Source of the DNA: Methanobacteriota archaeon | GTDB taxonomy: Archaea > Thermoplasmatota > Poseidoniia > Poseidoniales > Thalassarchaeaceae | DNA length: 42,613 nt | Assembly (NCBI GenBank): GCA_014240285.1 | Contig: JAAZXI010000008.1 | Span: forward strand, 1-42,613 | Direction of reading: 5' to 3' | Shown here: one piece after another, positions 8,423 through 18,831 of the stretch | Numbering within the stretch: position 1 is the first letter of the stretch | Layout of the letters: every line of letters begins with the position of its first letter | The notes under the pieces: model-generated | Seen by the model: the letters and a program-made list of their open reading frames with translations, nothing else | Told to the model about the DNA's origin: nothing | Database searches by the model: none | Made by a program: the position numbers and the translations under genes

Positions 8423-10022
8423 CTGCCTCACCCACCTCGGCCATGAACTCGGTTCTGCAAGCCGGACATCTAGAACGAACGGGTCTGCGCTCAATAGGAA
8501 TCCTAAGTTTCTGATCGCACTGCGGACATGACAGTATCTCCTCGTGGGACCTAGCGATCGGTTCACTGGATGCGGTGGTATCTTCATTGAGAATTTCTTT
8601 CGATTCCTGCTTTACTTCCTCTGAATCCGGCTCTCCCTCTATCTGAGCTGATGAGAATTGAGTGGTGCAGGCCGGACATTTGACAGATCCAGTGTGTTCC
8701 GCAGGGATTCTCAGACGTTGCTCACAACTGGGGCATCTGACCTCTCTCTTCATGGGTGCTCGCTCTAGTCTACGGGTAATCCGTGACTCCCTCAGAATCT
8801 TTGAATCACTCTCAGTTCTAGGGGTCCTCTCGGACACGGCCCTCAATACGACCAGCCCGACGAGGACCACAACAAGACCTAGTGCAGCGCCATATACGGC
8901 TGCCATTGCATCGAAAGGCAACTCCCAATCACTCCCGCCCTCTGAATACGAAAATACCGTCAGTGGAACCGTGGCCTCAGAACCGTCCATCGACCAAATC
9001 ACCTCAGCTTCTACCATCGGTGTTTCAGGCCAAGGTCCGATGCTCAGAAATCCCGGAGACGACTCTCCTCCCGATACCGCCAACACGTTGATCTGTGCCA
9101 GTACCATTCCGTCGGATATGCCCACTACCCGTAGAGTTCCCGGAAGCGTTGCGGAGTCTCCGGAGTTGTTGAGCCAGTACGGCAAATTGACGAAATCATC
9201 CGTCCCAGGACTTTCGGGTTCGTGCACTCCGATAGATACCGAGGGAGAGATGTGAGGGGGCGTGACGCTAGTCTGCCAGGTTAGATTTACCGCTGAATTG
9301 GAAGGTATCCACCCATTTGGTTCCAAAATCACTGAGATGTGGTCGGCATCGGGTTGCCCCAAGTCCAGAGACAGTATCCTGAGCCCCGGATCTAGAGTGA
9401 TATTGAACCTCTGTACATCTTTTTCGGTACCCTGACTGACTAGGGATACTGAGACGCTCACATCTCGCTGCTTCCCGTCAGTTAGAGACACAGAAATATC
9501 GCAGTTCAAGCCACTCAATAGAGTCCAATCCACCGAGCCAAATCCCAGACCCAGTGTCTGAGGTTCATACACCTGCACTTCAAATGATCCACTCAATTCA
9601 GAAGATACCCCTCCGTCATCGCTTGTGACCTCCCAGTTCAACTCCAGCGCCCCGGTTGAGGCTGGTACCAGCGGAGCCGAAACCTCGCGGCTGGATCCGG
9701 GGTTGATTAGGACATCCTCGCCTACAGAGAGGTTGATTCCTGTCGAATCGGAGAGCACCAGCCTCACCGAACCCGTGTTCGAACCCTGATTATTGACAAG
9801 TATGGAGGCCGTGAGCTCGTCACCAACGTGGACCGGCTCTCCAGTGACGGCTATTTCAGATGAACCAGCAGGATAGAACATTTTCTCGCCCTCGCCGGAA
9901 ACTGGGGAGGACATCAGGACAAGTACAATGACCACCACAGCAGTTTTCCGCAGCTCCGAAGCTACAGAGACAAGGCCCATTGCAAGTTCTCGGCACAACC
10001 GGATGTATGAATCAACCCCCAT
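8415..10022 (-). CDS. Secreted/membrane-anchored protein: signal sequence, beta-rich ectodomain, TM helix, then two CxxC zinc-ribbon repeats
   Basis: N-terminal hydrophobic TAVVVIVLVLMSSPVSG; TM AAVYGAALGLVVVLVGLVVLRAV; REVRCPSCEQRLRIPAEHTGSVKCPACTTQF and ILSCPQCDQKLRIPIERRPVRSRCPACRTEF; alternative start about 9980. Confidence 0.7.
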   Translation of the reverse strand: MGVDSYIRLCRELAMGLVSVASELRKTAVVVIVLVLMSSPVSGEGEKMFYPAGSSEIAVTGEPVHVGDELTASILVNNQGSNTGSVRLVLSDSTGINLSVGEDVLINPGSSREVSAPLVPASTGALELNWEVTSDDGGVSSELSGSFEVQVYEPQTLGLGFGSVDWTLLSGLNCDISVSLTDGKQRDVSVSVSLVSQGTEKDVQRFNITLDPGLRILSLDLGQPDADHISVILEPNGWIPSNSAVNLTWQTSVTPPHISPSVSIGVHEPESPGTDDFVNLPYWLNNSGDSATLPGTLRVVGISDGMVLAQINVLAVSGGESSPGFLSIGPWPETPMVEAEVIWSMDGSEATVPLTVFSYSEGGSDWELPFDAMAAVYGAALGLVVVLVGLVVLRAVSERTPRTESDSKILRESRITRRLERAPMKREVRCPSCEQRLRIPAEHTGSVKCPACTTQFSSAQIEGEPDSEEVKQESKEILNEDTTASSEPIARSHEEILSCPQCDQKLRIPIERRPVRSRCPACRTEFMAEVGEADV

Positions 10023-10025
10023 TTC

Positions 10026-10044
10026 AAGGTCACATAGTGACCTT
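10026..10044. promoter_or_regulatory. Perfect inverted repeat AAGGTCAC-ATA-GTGACCTT, candidate operator
   Basis: 8-bp arms with 3-nt spacer in the divergent intergenic region, 3 nt upstream of the ATG at 10022 and about 30 nt upstream of the ATG at 10075. Confidence 0.5.
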
Positions 10045-10074
10045 TAATGCGGACTCTCCTGTGCCCCGGACGCT

Positions 10075-10905
10075 ATGGACACCGGGGCCCTGCTAGCAGT
10101 GACTCCGGAGGAACTCGCTCAGGCACTCTTGCTGAGGAGGCAGGTACTGAAAGAGGAGCTGCCGAACGTCATTCGCACTCTAGAGGCAGAGGAGGAGTCA
10201 CTGGAGCCTCGAGTGCAGAGAATTGTGACATCTCACAGAGCTACCAACGACAAGGTGGCTGAACTGAAAAAGAAGCGTAATCAGGCGCAGAAGGAGGCTG
10301 GATCAATACTCGGCGTTGTGAGGGGAACCAGAGACAGTCTCGCTGAAAGTAGCAAGATGGTCAATCTGGATCCCAACTGGAAGAAGGAGAAGCTTCTGGA
10401 TGAGCTTGAGCAAATTGAGAATAGTATCCAGACCTCGGCCCTAGACCACAGGGCAGAGAGAAAGTTGCTCGATCGCAGGAAGAAGTTACTTGAGGAGAAT
10501 GATCGTTGGCTGAAGTCGAGGCGCGATTCTAATCCCGAGATGGCGAGCTTCATAGACTCTAGATCCGAGATGAACATACTTTACAGGGAGGCTGATAAAG
10601 CCCACCGGAGTATGATTGAAATCGTTGAGAAAGCACAGCCGATGCATGAGAAGAAGGTTGCCCTAACAGCTGAGTTGAGGGAAATCAGGAGACAGTTGGA
10701 CAGAGCCAAGGAACTACTCGCTCAGTCTGACTATGCCATCGCTCACTGGGAAAGGCGTCTAAAAGACGGTTTTGAGGATCTCGGAGTGGGTTTTCCGGAT
10801 CTCATGGTGGCCAACATCCGCGTCTCCAAGGGAGGTAAGTCCTCCTTCGCTCGTAATTCTAAACCGAAGCACAGAACAGACCCTTCAGGGGGCGAAGAGA
10901 AATGA
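10075..10905 (+). CDS. Archaeal coiled-coil protein (COG1340-like)
   Basis: Charged coiled-coil composition (LLRRQVLKEELPNVIRTLEAEEESLEPRVQRIV...); first of three tandem coiled-coil genes. Confidence 0.7.
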   Translation: MDTGALLAVTPEELAQALLLRRQVLKEELPNVIRTLEAEEESLEPRVQRIVTSHRATNDKVAELKKKRNQAQKEAGSILGVVRGTRDSLAESSKMVNLDPNWKKEKLLDELEQIENSIQTSALDHRAERKLLDRRKKLLEENDRWLKSRRDSNPEMASFIDSRSEMNILYREADKAHRSMIEIVEKAQPMHEKKVALTAELREIRRQLDRAKELLAQSDYAIAHWERRLKDGFEDLGVGFPDLMVANIRVSKGGKSSFARNSKPKHRTDPSGGEEK

Positions 10906-11879
10906 GCACAGATGCACAGAGTGGGTCCTTTGATGACCTCGAGGAGATAGACCACAATGATATCGAGGAGATGCGTGGTGACCTCGAGCGAGAGTTGCGT
11001 TCTGTCGAAAGGCAGCACCGCGAACTCAGGGATGGGCGTCGAGACCAGATTGACCTAGTGCGCTCACTGAGGTCCGCAGTCGGTGAGATGAAATCGGCCG
11101 ATGGCGCTCGGAGGGGCTTGCTTAGGGAGTTTCACTCCATTAGAAAGTCCGCAGAACAAGCACGCCAGAAGAGGGACTCTGTGAATATCTGTATCCCTCC
11201 GCCCGCAGATGTACTTGTAGAATGGCTGGGTGAGACTCATCGTCGCTTGGTTACCATTGACAATGACCTGACTGCCGTCCCTACTCTGGCTAGAGAACTG
11301 GATTCGTTCGGGCGCTTCTTTGAGCTCCAAGCCGCTATAGTCAGGAAAGGTGAGTCGGAGAAAGCTCACAGTGAGTACGTTGGTCACGTCAAGAAAATGA
11401 GAGAAGTGACGACAAAACTGGATGCAACGAGGAAGAGCAGAAAGGAGAAGGTAGATGGCGCTCTAGATGAGACGGAACTAGACTCGGACAGCATATCACG
11501 CTCGGACATTCAAAAGACCAGTCTCCGCATCGACAAGATCGACAAGAAACTCGATGAACTCAGTTCCGAGAGGAAGGGGATTCGCAGGAGGCTAGGCAGA
11601 ATCAAGGCCTACCAAAAGATAACTCTCGGGGGCGGCAGGGCGATTCGTTTAGCTGATGTTAAGGACAGGGCCCAGAGCGGTGGCTCATTGGATGCAAACG
11701 AACTTGAGGCCTTATTAAATTCAGGAGGACTGTCTGAGATAGCCGGGTCAGAGGCGTCTGACAATCAACCCAAGCCGAAGGTCAAGCATAGTCGAAAGAA
11801 GAGAGGGGTGAGGCTAGGTGTCACCCGCGGAGGCTCGAGGAGAGGTACAATGGCTGCTCGTAGAGAGGGAGATGAATAA
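10902..11879 (+). CDS. Archaeal coiled-coil protein (COG1340-like)
   Basis: Overlaps the previous gene by 4 nt (ATGA); coiled coil; RLGVTRGGSRRG tail; SGGSLDANELEALLNSGG motif. Confidence 0.7.
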   Translation: MSTDAQSGSFDDLEEIDHNDIEEMRGDLERELRSVERQHRELRDGRRDQIDLVRSLRSAVGEMKSADGARRGLLREFHSIRKSAEQARQKRDSVNICIPPPADVLVEWLGETHRRLVTIDNDLTAVPTLARELDSFGRFFELQAAIVRKGESEKAHSEYVGHVKKMREVTTKLDATRKSRKEKVDGALDETELDSDSISRSDIQKTSLRIDKIDKKLDELSSERKGIRRRLGRIKAYQKITLGGGRAIRLADVKDRAQSGGSLDANELEALLNSGGLSEIAGSEASDNQPKPKVKHSRKKRGVRLGVTRGGSRRGTMAARREGDE

Positions 11880-11942
11880 CTCTGATTCGACTCCACCAGC
11901 CCTAAATGAAGTATCAAGTTCGGAAATACGGAAGTCGTCAAG

Positions 11943-12836
11943 ATGGTTATGGAATTCGACGAGGTCAGAGGGCTTCTGCAACCCCTGCGCGACTCCATAG
12001 GAAGTAAGTCAACCGGCCACCGGGACACCAGAGACGAATGGAATGCCAAGGTGAGGGAATTCCTTGACAAAAGGAACGAAGTCAACCGCCAAGTGAAGGA
12101 ACTAATCAACGAGGTACAGGCTCAGAAGGCGATAAGGGACGAGGCAAACCAACGGGTCAAGGAACTAAAGGGGGTCCGAGCAGAACACTCGGAACATCTC
12201 AAGGAAGTCAGAGAGGGGTTACGAGCCAAGCTGGATGAGCAGCGAGAAAATCTCGAGGAGCAACTCCGAAATCGGGCTAAACGAGGTCCCTCGGCTGGCA
12301 AAATCAGAGCAGATATGGAGAAACTGGAGAAGCAGTACATGACTGGGCAGTTCCTAGGAAAGAGGGAAAGGGACTACCACAAGAAAATGAAGCATTTGTC
12401 TGGGGCCCTGAAGGAAGCGACCAAGGCACAGGGAGGTGGAGAGATGCGCGAGCTCAAGGACTCAGTGAGGGATGCAGAACGACAGCAGGAGGATTCTCAC
12501 AAGTCAGTCGAAAGGGCCGTCATGAGGGCCCAGGAGGCTCATGACCTGATGGTGGAACTGTCCGAGGAAGTAGACCGTTTGAGAGAGAAGGCCAACACCG
12601 CTCACACCAGTTTGACCAGATCAAAACGCGAAGCAGACTCGCTACATAGCAAATACATCGTATCGTTACGGTGCATTCACTCAATCCAGGATATGATGAA
12701 GGCAATGGAATTGAGAGAGAAGAAGGAAGAGGGTTACGATGGACAGGAGAAGTTGGAGCTCACAGATTTGATGTCGAAACTGATGTCAGGAGATACATTA
12801 TCGACAGACGAACTGATGGCGCTTCGGCGTAACTGA
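11943..12836 (+). CDS. Archaeal coiled-coil protein (COG1340-like)
   Basis: MVMEFDEVRGLLQPLRDSIGSKSTGHRDTRDEWNAKVREFLDKRNEVNRQVKELINEVQ...; C-terminal SGDTLSTDELMALRRN. Confidence 0.75.
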   Translation: MVMEFDEVRGLLQPLRDSIGSKSTGHRDTRDEWNAKVREFLDKRNEVNRQVKELINEVQAQKAIRDEANQRVKELKGVRAEHSEHLKEVREGLRAKLDEQRENLEEQLRNRAKRGPSAGKIRADMEKLEKQYMTGQFLGKRERDYHKKMKHLSGALKEATKAQGGGEMRELKDSVRDAERQQEDSHKSVERAVMRAQEAHDLMVELSEEVDRLREKANTAHTSLTRSKREADSLHSKYIVSLRCIHSIQDMMKAMELREKKEEGYDGQEKLELTDLMSKLMSGDTLSTDELMALRRN

Positions 12837-13775
12837 TTATTCAATCTCGTATAGTCTGCCATTCCTACCATGAAGGGCCTGTGGCTCTAATCCCTCTGCG
12901 TTTATGATCCATCCAGGAATAACCAACTGGACATCACTGAGATTGGTCGAATCGGGATCTAAACGCCACCACTCCAACATGATGCTACTCACTGGTCCCT
13001 CATCAGAATCGGGTTCACCCTGCTTGCGACGGTCCAACAATTTGAGCAACTCCGACGGTACTGCCCTTATATCGGACCAACTCTCATCTGGGGGCTCAAT
13101 CAACCTCAATCTCGGAGGATGAGGTAGCTCCTCTTCAGGCTCGTGAACAGATAGGGCACCTGACCATGGATCCTCAACAATGCTCCAGGTACCAGGCTCT
13201 GTATCGCCCTCGGGGCCTTTCAGAAAGCCATCAACGATCCAGAGCCTAGCCGAGAGCAGGACGGGGGATGTGTTGACGTCTTCCCAGCCCCTCTGCATCA
13301 GCCACAAGTCTAGATCCACCAGAGGTTTGAGTGCGGTCATATTGGATGCTGATTCGGCAATCGAAACCTTGTCCCGCTCAATCTGCGACTGGTTCTGAGG
13401 TGAAGGTAAATGGGCGACTAACTCCCCCTCCATAACAGCCTCTCCAATCCATCTAGCCATCCGCTCCGGCCCCCAAATCACCACGTCAATTGACTTTAGA
13501 GGGGCAAGAATAGTTTCGTCGAACGGTCGTTCGCTGAGAATCCAGTGCCTCCCTCCGGGGGCGTCGACGCTCCACCTCTCTATCTCAGTGGCTGATATCG
13601 GCAGGATGTCCGGGGGAACGTGCCAGACGTGAACCATAGAGCCCGGAGTCTCCCCTAGCTCAGGTACCCTCTCAGCCACGCCCATACACCTGAATCCGTG
13701 AATCTGGGGGGCATCATCAGCCGGATGGAGCTTGACTGCTCGCAGGGCCAACAGGTCACGTACCGCTTCGTCCAC
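12837..13775 (-). CDS. Hypothetical protein, 312 aa
   Basis: Long ORF, GTG start at 13775; no recognisable motif. Confidence 0.55.
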   Translation of the reverse strand: MDEAVRDLLALRAVKLHPADDAPQIHGFRCMGVAERVPELGETPGSMVHVWHVPPDILPISATEIERWSVDAPGGRHWILSERPFDETILAPLKSIDVVIWGPERMARWIGEAVMEGELVAHLPSPQNQSQIERDKVSIAESASNMTALKPLVDLDLWLMQRGWEDVNTSPVLLSARLWIVDGFLKGPEGDTEPGTWSIVEDPWSGALSVHEPEEELPHPPRLRLIEPPDESWSDIRAVPSELLKLLDRRKQGEPDSDEGPVSSIMLEWWRLDPDSTNLSDVQLVIPGWIINAEGLEPQALHGRNGRLYEIE

Positions 13776-13857
13776 GAGACCAGCGACGGTACCGGGAACT
13801 TGAATCGAACGCTTGGAGAGGTAGTCACACAGGCTTTAGTCCTGAAGAGGATGACTG

Positions 13858-14154
13858 TCAAACGTTGGGCGATAGCGAGAGCAAATCGCTCTGCCCGGGA
13901 TCGATGACACAAAGAGCGCTGACTGGGAATGGCTTGGCGCAAGCCGCTCCCAGCTGGCTGTTTACCATCTGAACTTGATGGATGGGCACATCAGGGTGAC
14001 CCTCGGTCAATTCGGAGATGTAGTTGGCCGGGCAGTTGGCAGCCACGATGACTAGTCTGGCATCACCTTTAGTGCAAGCGCTCATGGTCTGCCTCTGCCC
14101 AAACAGGACTTTTCCTGTGCCCATACTCTGTTTGAGGTGCCTAGCCAAATCCAT
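13858..14154 (-). CDS. 50S ribosomal protein L30e
   Basis: MDLARHLKQSMGTGKVLFGQRQTMSACTKGDARLVIVAANCP...; location directly after rpoA2 is the typical archaeal order. Confidence 0.88.
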   Translation of the reverse strand: MDLARHLKQSMGTGKVLFGQRQTMSACTKGDARLVIVAANCPANYISELTEGHPDVPIHQVQMVNSQLGAACAKPFPVSALCVIDPGQSDLLSLSPNV

Positions 14155-14167
14155 AATCAGTTCTCCT

Positions 14168-15739
14168 TCAAACACTCTCTGGGATGTAGTAGAGGTCGAC
14201 ATTGCCGGTTCCCACTGCGACCGGTTGCCCCACGATGATGTTCTCAGTGACTCCACGGAGCTCGTCCCTCTCGCCAATCACTCCCGCCTGTAGCAGATGC
14301 GTGACAGTGACCTCGAAGGCAGAGCGTGCTAGGATGCTGTGCTTGGTGCCGCTGACACCATGCCTACCTATGGCGCGAACCGTGCCTTCGCTGGTCATCA
14401 CGTCGCTGACAGTCAGTAAGTGGCGTATATCGACATCTAGGCCAGCACCCTCAAGGGTGTCGAACATCTCATTGATAATCGCCTGTCTTGCGGCTTCGAC
14501 ACCGAGGTACTGATTGATTTCGTTGATGTTGTTGGTATAGGTCCTAGCTCTGTCGACTCCGGCGAACTCACTGACCTTGGCCAGATTCGATCCGATTGTC
14601 GAGATGTAATACTCGCCAGTGTCCCTGCTAGGGCCCTGAACATTGGCGCGGGTGATGTCAGCCAGACCTTTGAGTCTCAGTTTCTTGATCTTGTCCTCGA
14701 GCTGGAGGAGCGCTGTGTAGGTCGGAGGGTCGGATGCCAGTGTCTCTAGATCCTCTTCTTTGGACACTCCGGGGATGATTGTGAGAATCTTTGGACGGTC
14801 ATCGTTATTGGCCTGGATGAACAGTTTCAGAGCCCTTGACAGTTTGTCCCTGACTTCTGCGCCGGTCATGGCCTTGAGTCTCATATTGGGATTGCTGAGA
14901 TCGAGGGTGATGTGTCGCTGGGTGATTTCAACATTGATCTTGGCAATATCCAGCGTGGTAGTCATCTCCAGTGCGGCGGCAATCTTGCGAACGGCCTTCT
15001 CATTGGTGTTGAGGGGTTTTTTCTTGGAGTTGAACTCTTCGAGATAGATTAGCATCGTCGGAGTCTTAGGAACCTTCCTAGCATCTACAATCTCAATGAC
15101 TCTTGGAAGTCCCTGAGTTACGTTGACGGTCGCAACCCCTGCATAGTGGAAAGTTCTCATGGTCATCTGAGTCCCCGGCTCTCCGATTGATTGAGCAGTG
15201 GTAATGCCGACTGCCTCGTGCGGATCTACCCTAGCTGTGCCAATGAAGCTCTGCGAAGAGTTCAGCACTTTCTCGGCATCGGTGCGGTTCAGTTTGCCGA
15301 TTCCCCTAGAACGAATCCCCTCGGCCAGATTGCCTAGGATGCGGGGGGTGATAGAGAGGTTCATCTCGATTGAGGTATCACGGAGCTGCTGGTATATCGC
15401 ATCATCCGTGTCGATGTCACGAAGAATCTGCTTCATCTTGGATTCCTCGTCGTACTCCTGAAGTGGGAGAGCCTTCTTCTTGCGTCGTCTGGAAACCGCC
15501 CTTCTCCTGACAATTGTTTTCTCGGCAGATGCGGATGCTCGTGATGGCTTGGCGGATGCCTCCATCACCTTGAATATCTCCTGAGAGGTGCCAGAGTCGA
15601 GGCCGCAGATCTGAGCAATTTGACCGGATGTCAGTATCTTTACATCATCCCACTTGCGGTCATCTGCGAGCTTGTGCGCGTACTCTTCAGCCACACCGAG
15701 ATCCATGAGCTTCTTCTTAGTGGCGCTCTTAACTACCAT
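14168..15739 (-). CDS. rpoA2: DNA-directed RNA polymerase subunit A'' with N-terminal extension
   Basis: [73 protein letters not shown]. Confidence 0.96.
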   Translation of the reverse strand: MVVKSATKKKLMDLGVAEEYAHKLADDRKWDDVKILTSGQIAQICGLDSGTSQEIFKVMEASAKPSRASASAEKTIVRRRAVSRRRKKKALPLQEYDEESKMKQILRDIDTDDAIYQQLRDTSIEMNLSITPRILGNLAEGIRSRGIGKLNRTDAEKVLNSSQSFIGTARVDPHEAVGITTAQSIGEPGTQMTMRTFHYAGVATVNVTQGLPRVIEIVDARKVPKTPTMLIYLEEFNSKKKPLNTNEKAVRKIAAALEMTTTLDIAKINVEITQRHITLDLSNPNMRLKAMTGAEVRDKLSRALKLFIQANNDDRPKILTIIPGVSKEEDLETLASDPPTYTALLQLEDKIKKLRLKGLADITRANVQGPSRDTGEYYISTIGSNLAKVSEFAGVDRARTYTNNINEINQYLGVEAARQAIINEMFDTLEGAGLDVDIRHLLTVSDVMTSEGTVRAIGRHGVSGTKHSILARSAFEVTVTHLLQAGVIGERDELRGVTENIIVGQPVAVGTGNVDLYYIPESV

Positions 15740-18700
15740 CAGTCCTCACCTCCTAATGCTTCGTCTAGGACCTGTGAGACGTCGAAAGGCAACCCCTTGC
15801 GACTGCGAGCGGGGTCTATACCATCCTCTCCATACTCAAACTGGACAATGCGGTTAGCGGTGTTGCGCACCGAGCTCATGCCGTCGTTGGCAACCCTCAG
15901 GTCATCCATGGCGTTAATCAGACGGCGTTGCATGTACCCGGACTTGCTGGTTCTGACGGCAGTGTCAACCAGAGACTCGCGTCCCGAAATAGAGAGCATG
16001 AAGAACTCGGTCGGCTCGAGCCCACGCTTGAAAGAAGATGAAACGAACCCCTTCTCCTCGGCACCCTTCACTCCGCGCGGGAAATGCGGCAGTACACGGT
16101 CCTGGTAACCTCTCTCAAGGCGCTTACCACGGACCTTTGGCTGGCCGATTGAACCAGCCATCATAGCGAGGTTGTCCATCGAACCACGGGCCCCGGAGAC
16201 CGCCATCATAACGGCAGGGTTATCGGCACCAAGATGATCCCTAGCGACTTCACCGGAATCTGCCTTTCCTTTGTCAAGAATACCTAGGATGTTCTCCTCT
16301 AGGGTCTCGAGGGGAGTCCTGCCAGGTCGGGCCTCGTAGCGGCGGCCATTCTTACCGAATTTCTCGAGTTCGGAGTCGACCTCGGCGCTCGCCTCGATGT
16401 TGATTTCTGCAATCCTCTCTTTGGCCTTGAGTGGCAGGTCCTCATCGTCGATACCTGTGGTAAAACCCATAGCAGAGCAGATGGCAATGGTCATCTTCGT
16501 CATCCTATTCAGGAATTCGGCACCTGCATCCGAGCCATGAGTTTGGACGACGGCGTCGAGCAGTCGGCCATCCTCGGCACCGATTCCTCGCTTGTCTATG
16601 GTGCCTGTGACCTTGCCCTCGGTTACATTGACCTGGTCACCAGACCTACTCGTGTACTGCAGGTTGAATCCGGCTGGTACGATGAGGCTCAGTACGTCGG
16701 TCCCTCGGTATCCAACGATGTCGTTCTCCTGTACTTCCTCTGGCAGTTCACCGACCCAACCTATGGCGCCTAGAATCTCCAGAACCAAGTTCTTGGGCAG
16801 GATACGATCGCCATGAGTCAGTAAGTAGGCACCAGAAATATGATCGTGGATGCCACCTATCACACTGCCCCCGTAGCGCGGAGTGATGATGTGCTCCTGG
16901 ACACGCATGAGAATCTTGGCCTCTGCGCGTGCCTCCTCGCTTTGGATGACGTGCAGATTCATCTCGTCGCCGTCGAAGTCAGCGTTGTAGGGAGTGCAGT
17001 CAGCTAGATTGAATCTGAATGTCTTACCAGACATGACGCGTATCTCGTGGACCATCATTGACATCCTGTGGAGAGACGGCTGTCGGTTGAATATCGCGAC
17101 GTCGCCATCGATAAGGTGCCTCTCGACGATGACGCCGGGCTTCGGGTTGCCTTCCCTATCTAATGTGCTCAGTCTGTCTTCGATTTCGGACGAGTAAGTC
17201 CCACCATACTCGTCCTCAATTTCGGGGCTGCCGCAGTGAGAGCACGACACCTCTAGGTGATCTGGGAAATACTCGTCGGGATTGGAGTGTTCCCACTTCC
17301 ACCTGTTGTGGATTATGGCCTTGGGGTCATCCGCCTTCAGTGACTGCCCCTTAGCGTCCTCACCCTTAAGATTTGAAATCGTAGCCTCCAAGTCAACACC
17401 CCACTCCTCCTCGAGGTCGCCAATGGCGTTCCTACGCATCTGACGCTTCAACTCAAGACCAGGTAGGAAATTTGGAGCAGGAAGGACTTCGTTCAAATCG
17501 GGCCTGTAGCCAGCGTAGGGCTCATCCTCACTTCCGGAGTCGCACTCGGGATTGAGGCACCTGAATCCAGCCCAGATGTACTTCGTGCGATCTGTAATCC
17601 GAACTCTAAAGTGATCTCCTCGTACAATGTAATTTACACCCGGGTGCACATCTGGTCCACGTAATACCATCTGGCGCAACTGCTCCCTGTTGCGGCTAGT
17701 AACTCTGATGGGGACAGTGAGTTCCTTAGCGGACTTCTCTGGCACTCCGACCTCGTTGATTCCGAGGTTTGGATCAGGGCTGATTACAGTGCGGGCGCAA
17801 AAGTTGACGCGCTTGCCTGAGAGGTTGCTGCGGAATCTACCCTCTTTGCCCTTGAGACGCTGAGCAAGTGTCTTCAGGGGGCGTCCAGAACGATGTCTGG
17901 CAGGAGGTATCCCACTGGTCTGATTGTCGAAATAGGTAGTGCAATGATACTGCAGCAGCTCCCAGAGGTCCTCAACAATCAGTTGCGGGGCACCGGCGTC
18001 GCGGTTCTCCCGCAGGCGCTGGTTAATCCTGAGAACATCAACCAACTTGTGAGTTAGGTCATCCTCGGAGCGGTCACCACTGTCGAGGGTGATAGATGGG
18101 CGGACTGTGATTGGAGGCACCGGGAGGACCTTCATGATGATCCACTCGGGGCGACTGGAGTCCTTGTTCATCCCGAGGAAGATTAGGTGCTCATCGGGAA
18201 TTCGCTCGAGCCATTCTCGGATGTCGCGGGCGTTCAACTTGTGCTCACCCTTGTCCGCTTTCTTCTCTTTGAAAGTCGACGGTTTGTCGAGCATGATCTT
18301 GCCCTGCTCGGAACCGCAGTGCATGCAGATGGCCCTCCTCTTATGGGCGCACTCCTTCTCGATATCCTTGATGATGGTCTTGAACTCACGAGAGCCCACG
18401 CCATGCTTGATGATGATGTCGTGGACTCGATCTCGGTAGTAGTCCTGCTCAGACTTCTCAGGATCGAGGGGATGAGTCTCTGCCGAACTGTGTAGCAGAA
18501 TTTTGCTGCAGGTATTGCAAGTTGACTTGAGTGCGGTCCTGATCAAGTTGGTGAAACCGATGTGGAGGATAGGCAATTCGAGTGCAATATGTCCGAAGTG
18601 ACTCGGGCACTCCTCGTGCTTGTTGCCGCAGGTTTCGCAACGAATCCCTGGATCTATAACGCCCATCTTCGGATCCATCAGGCCCTGCTTGTATGCGTGT

Positions 18701-18831
18701 CCATCGTCCTTGTAGGTGTCAGCGGTCTTGATCTCTACTGATGACATCTTGCGAATCTCATTGGGGTCCATCAAACCGAACTTAATCGACTCGATCCTCT
18801 TCGGAATTTTGGCTGCATCGCGGGCGCTCAT
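15739..18831 (-). CDS. rpoA1: DNA-directed RNA polymerase subunit A'
   Basis: [58 protein letters not shown]. Confidence 0.97.
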   Translation of the reverse strand: MSARDAAKIPKRIESIKFGLMDPNEIRKMSSVEIKTADTYKDDGHAYKQGLMDPKMGVIDPGIRCETCGNKHEECPSHFGHIALELPILHIGFTNLIRTALKSTCNTCSKILLHSSAETHPLDPEKSEQDYYRDRVHDIIIKHGVGSREFKTIIKDIEKECAHKRRAICMHCGSEQGKIMLDKPSTFKEKKADKGEHKLNARDIREWLERIPDEHLIFLGMNKDSSRPEWIIMKVLPVPPITVRPSITLDSGDRSEDDLTHKLVDVLRINQRLRENRDAGAPQLIVEDLWELLQYHCTTYFDNQTSGIPPARHRSGRPLKTLAQRLKGKEGRFRSNLSGKRVNFCARTVISPDPNLGINEVGVPEKSAKELTVPIRVTSRNREQLRQMVLRGPDVHPGVNYIVRGDHFRVRITDRTKYIWAGFRCLNPECDSGSEDEPYAGYRPDLNEVLPAPNFLPGLELKRQMRRNAIGDLEEEWGVDLEATISNLKGEDAKGQSLKADDPKAIIHNRWKWEHSNPDEYFPDHLEVSCSHCGSPEIEDEYGGTYSSEIEDRLSTLDREGNPKPGVIVERHLIDGDVAIFNRQPSLHRMSMMVHEIRVMSGKTFRFNLADCTPYNADFDGDEMNLHVIQSEEARAEAKILMRVQEHIITPRYGGSVIGGIHDHISGAYLLTHGDRILPKNLVLEILGAIGWVGELPEEVQENDIVGYRGTDVLSLIVPAGFNLQYTSRSGDQVNVTEGKVTGTIDKRGIGAEDGRLLDAVVQTHGSDAGAEFLNRMTKMTIAICSAMGFTTGIDDEDLPLKAKERIAEINIEASAEVDSELEKFGKNGRRYEARPGRTPLETLEENILGILDKGKADSGEVARDHLGADNPAVMMAVSGARGSMDNLAMMAGSIGQPKVRGKRLERGYQDRVLPHFPRGVKGAEEKGFVSSSFKRGLEPTEFFMLSISGRESLVDTAVRTSKSGYMQRRLINAMDDLRVANDGMSSVRNTANRIVQFEYGEDGIDPARSRKGLPFDVSQVLDEALGGED

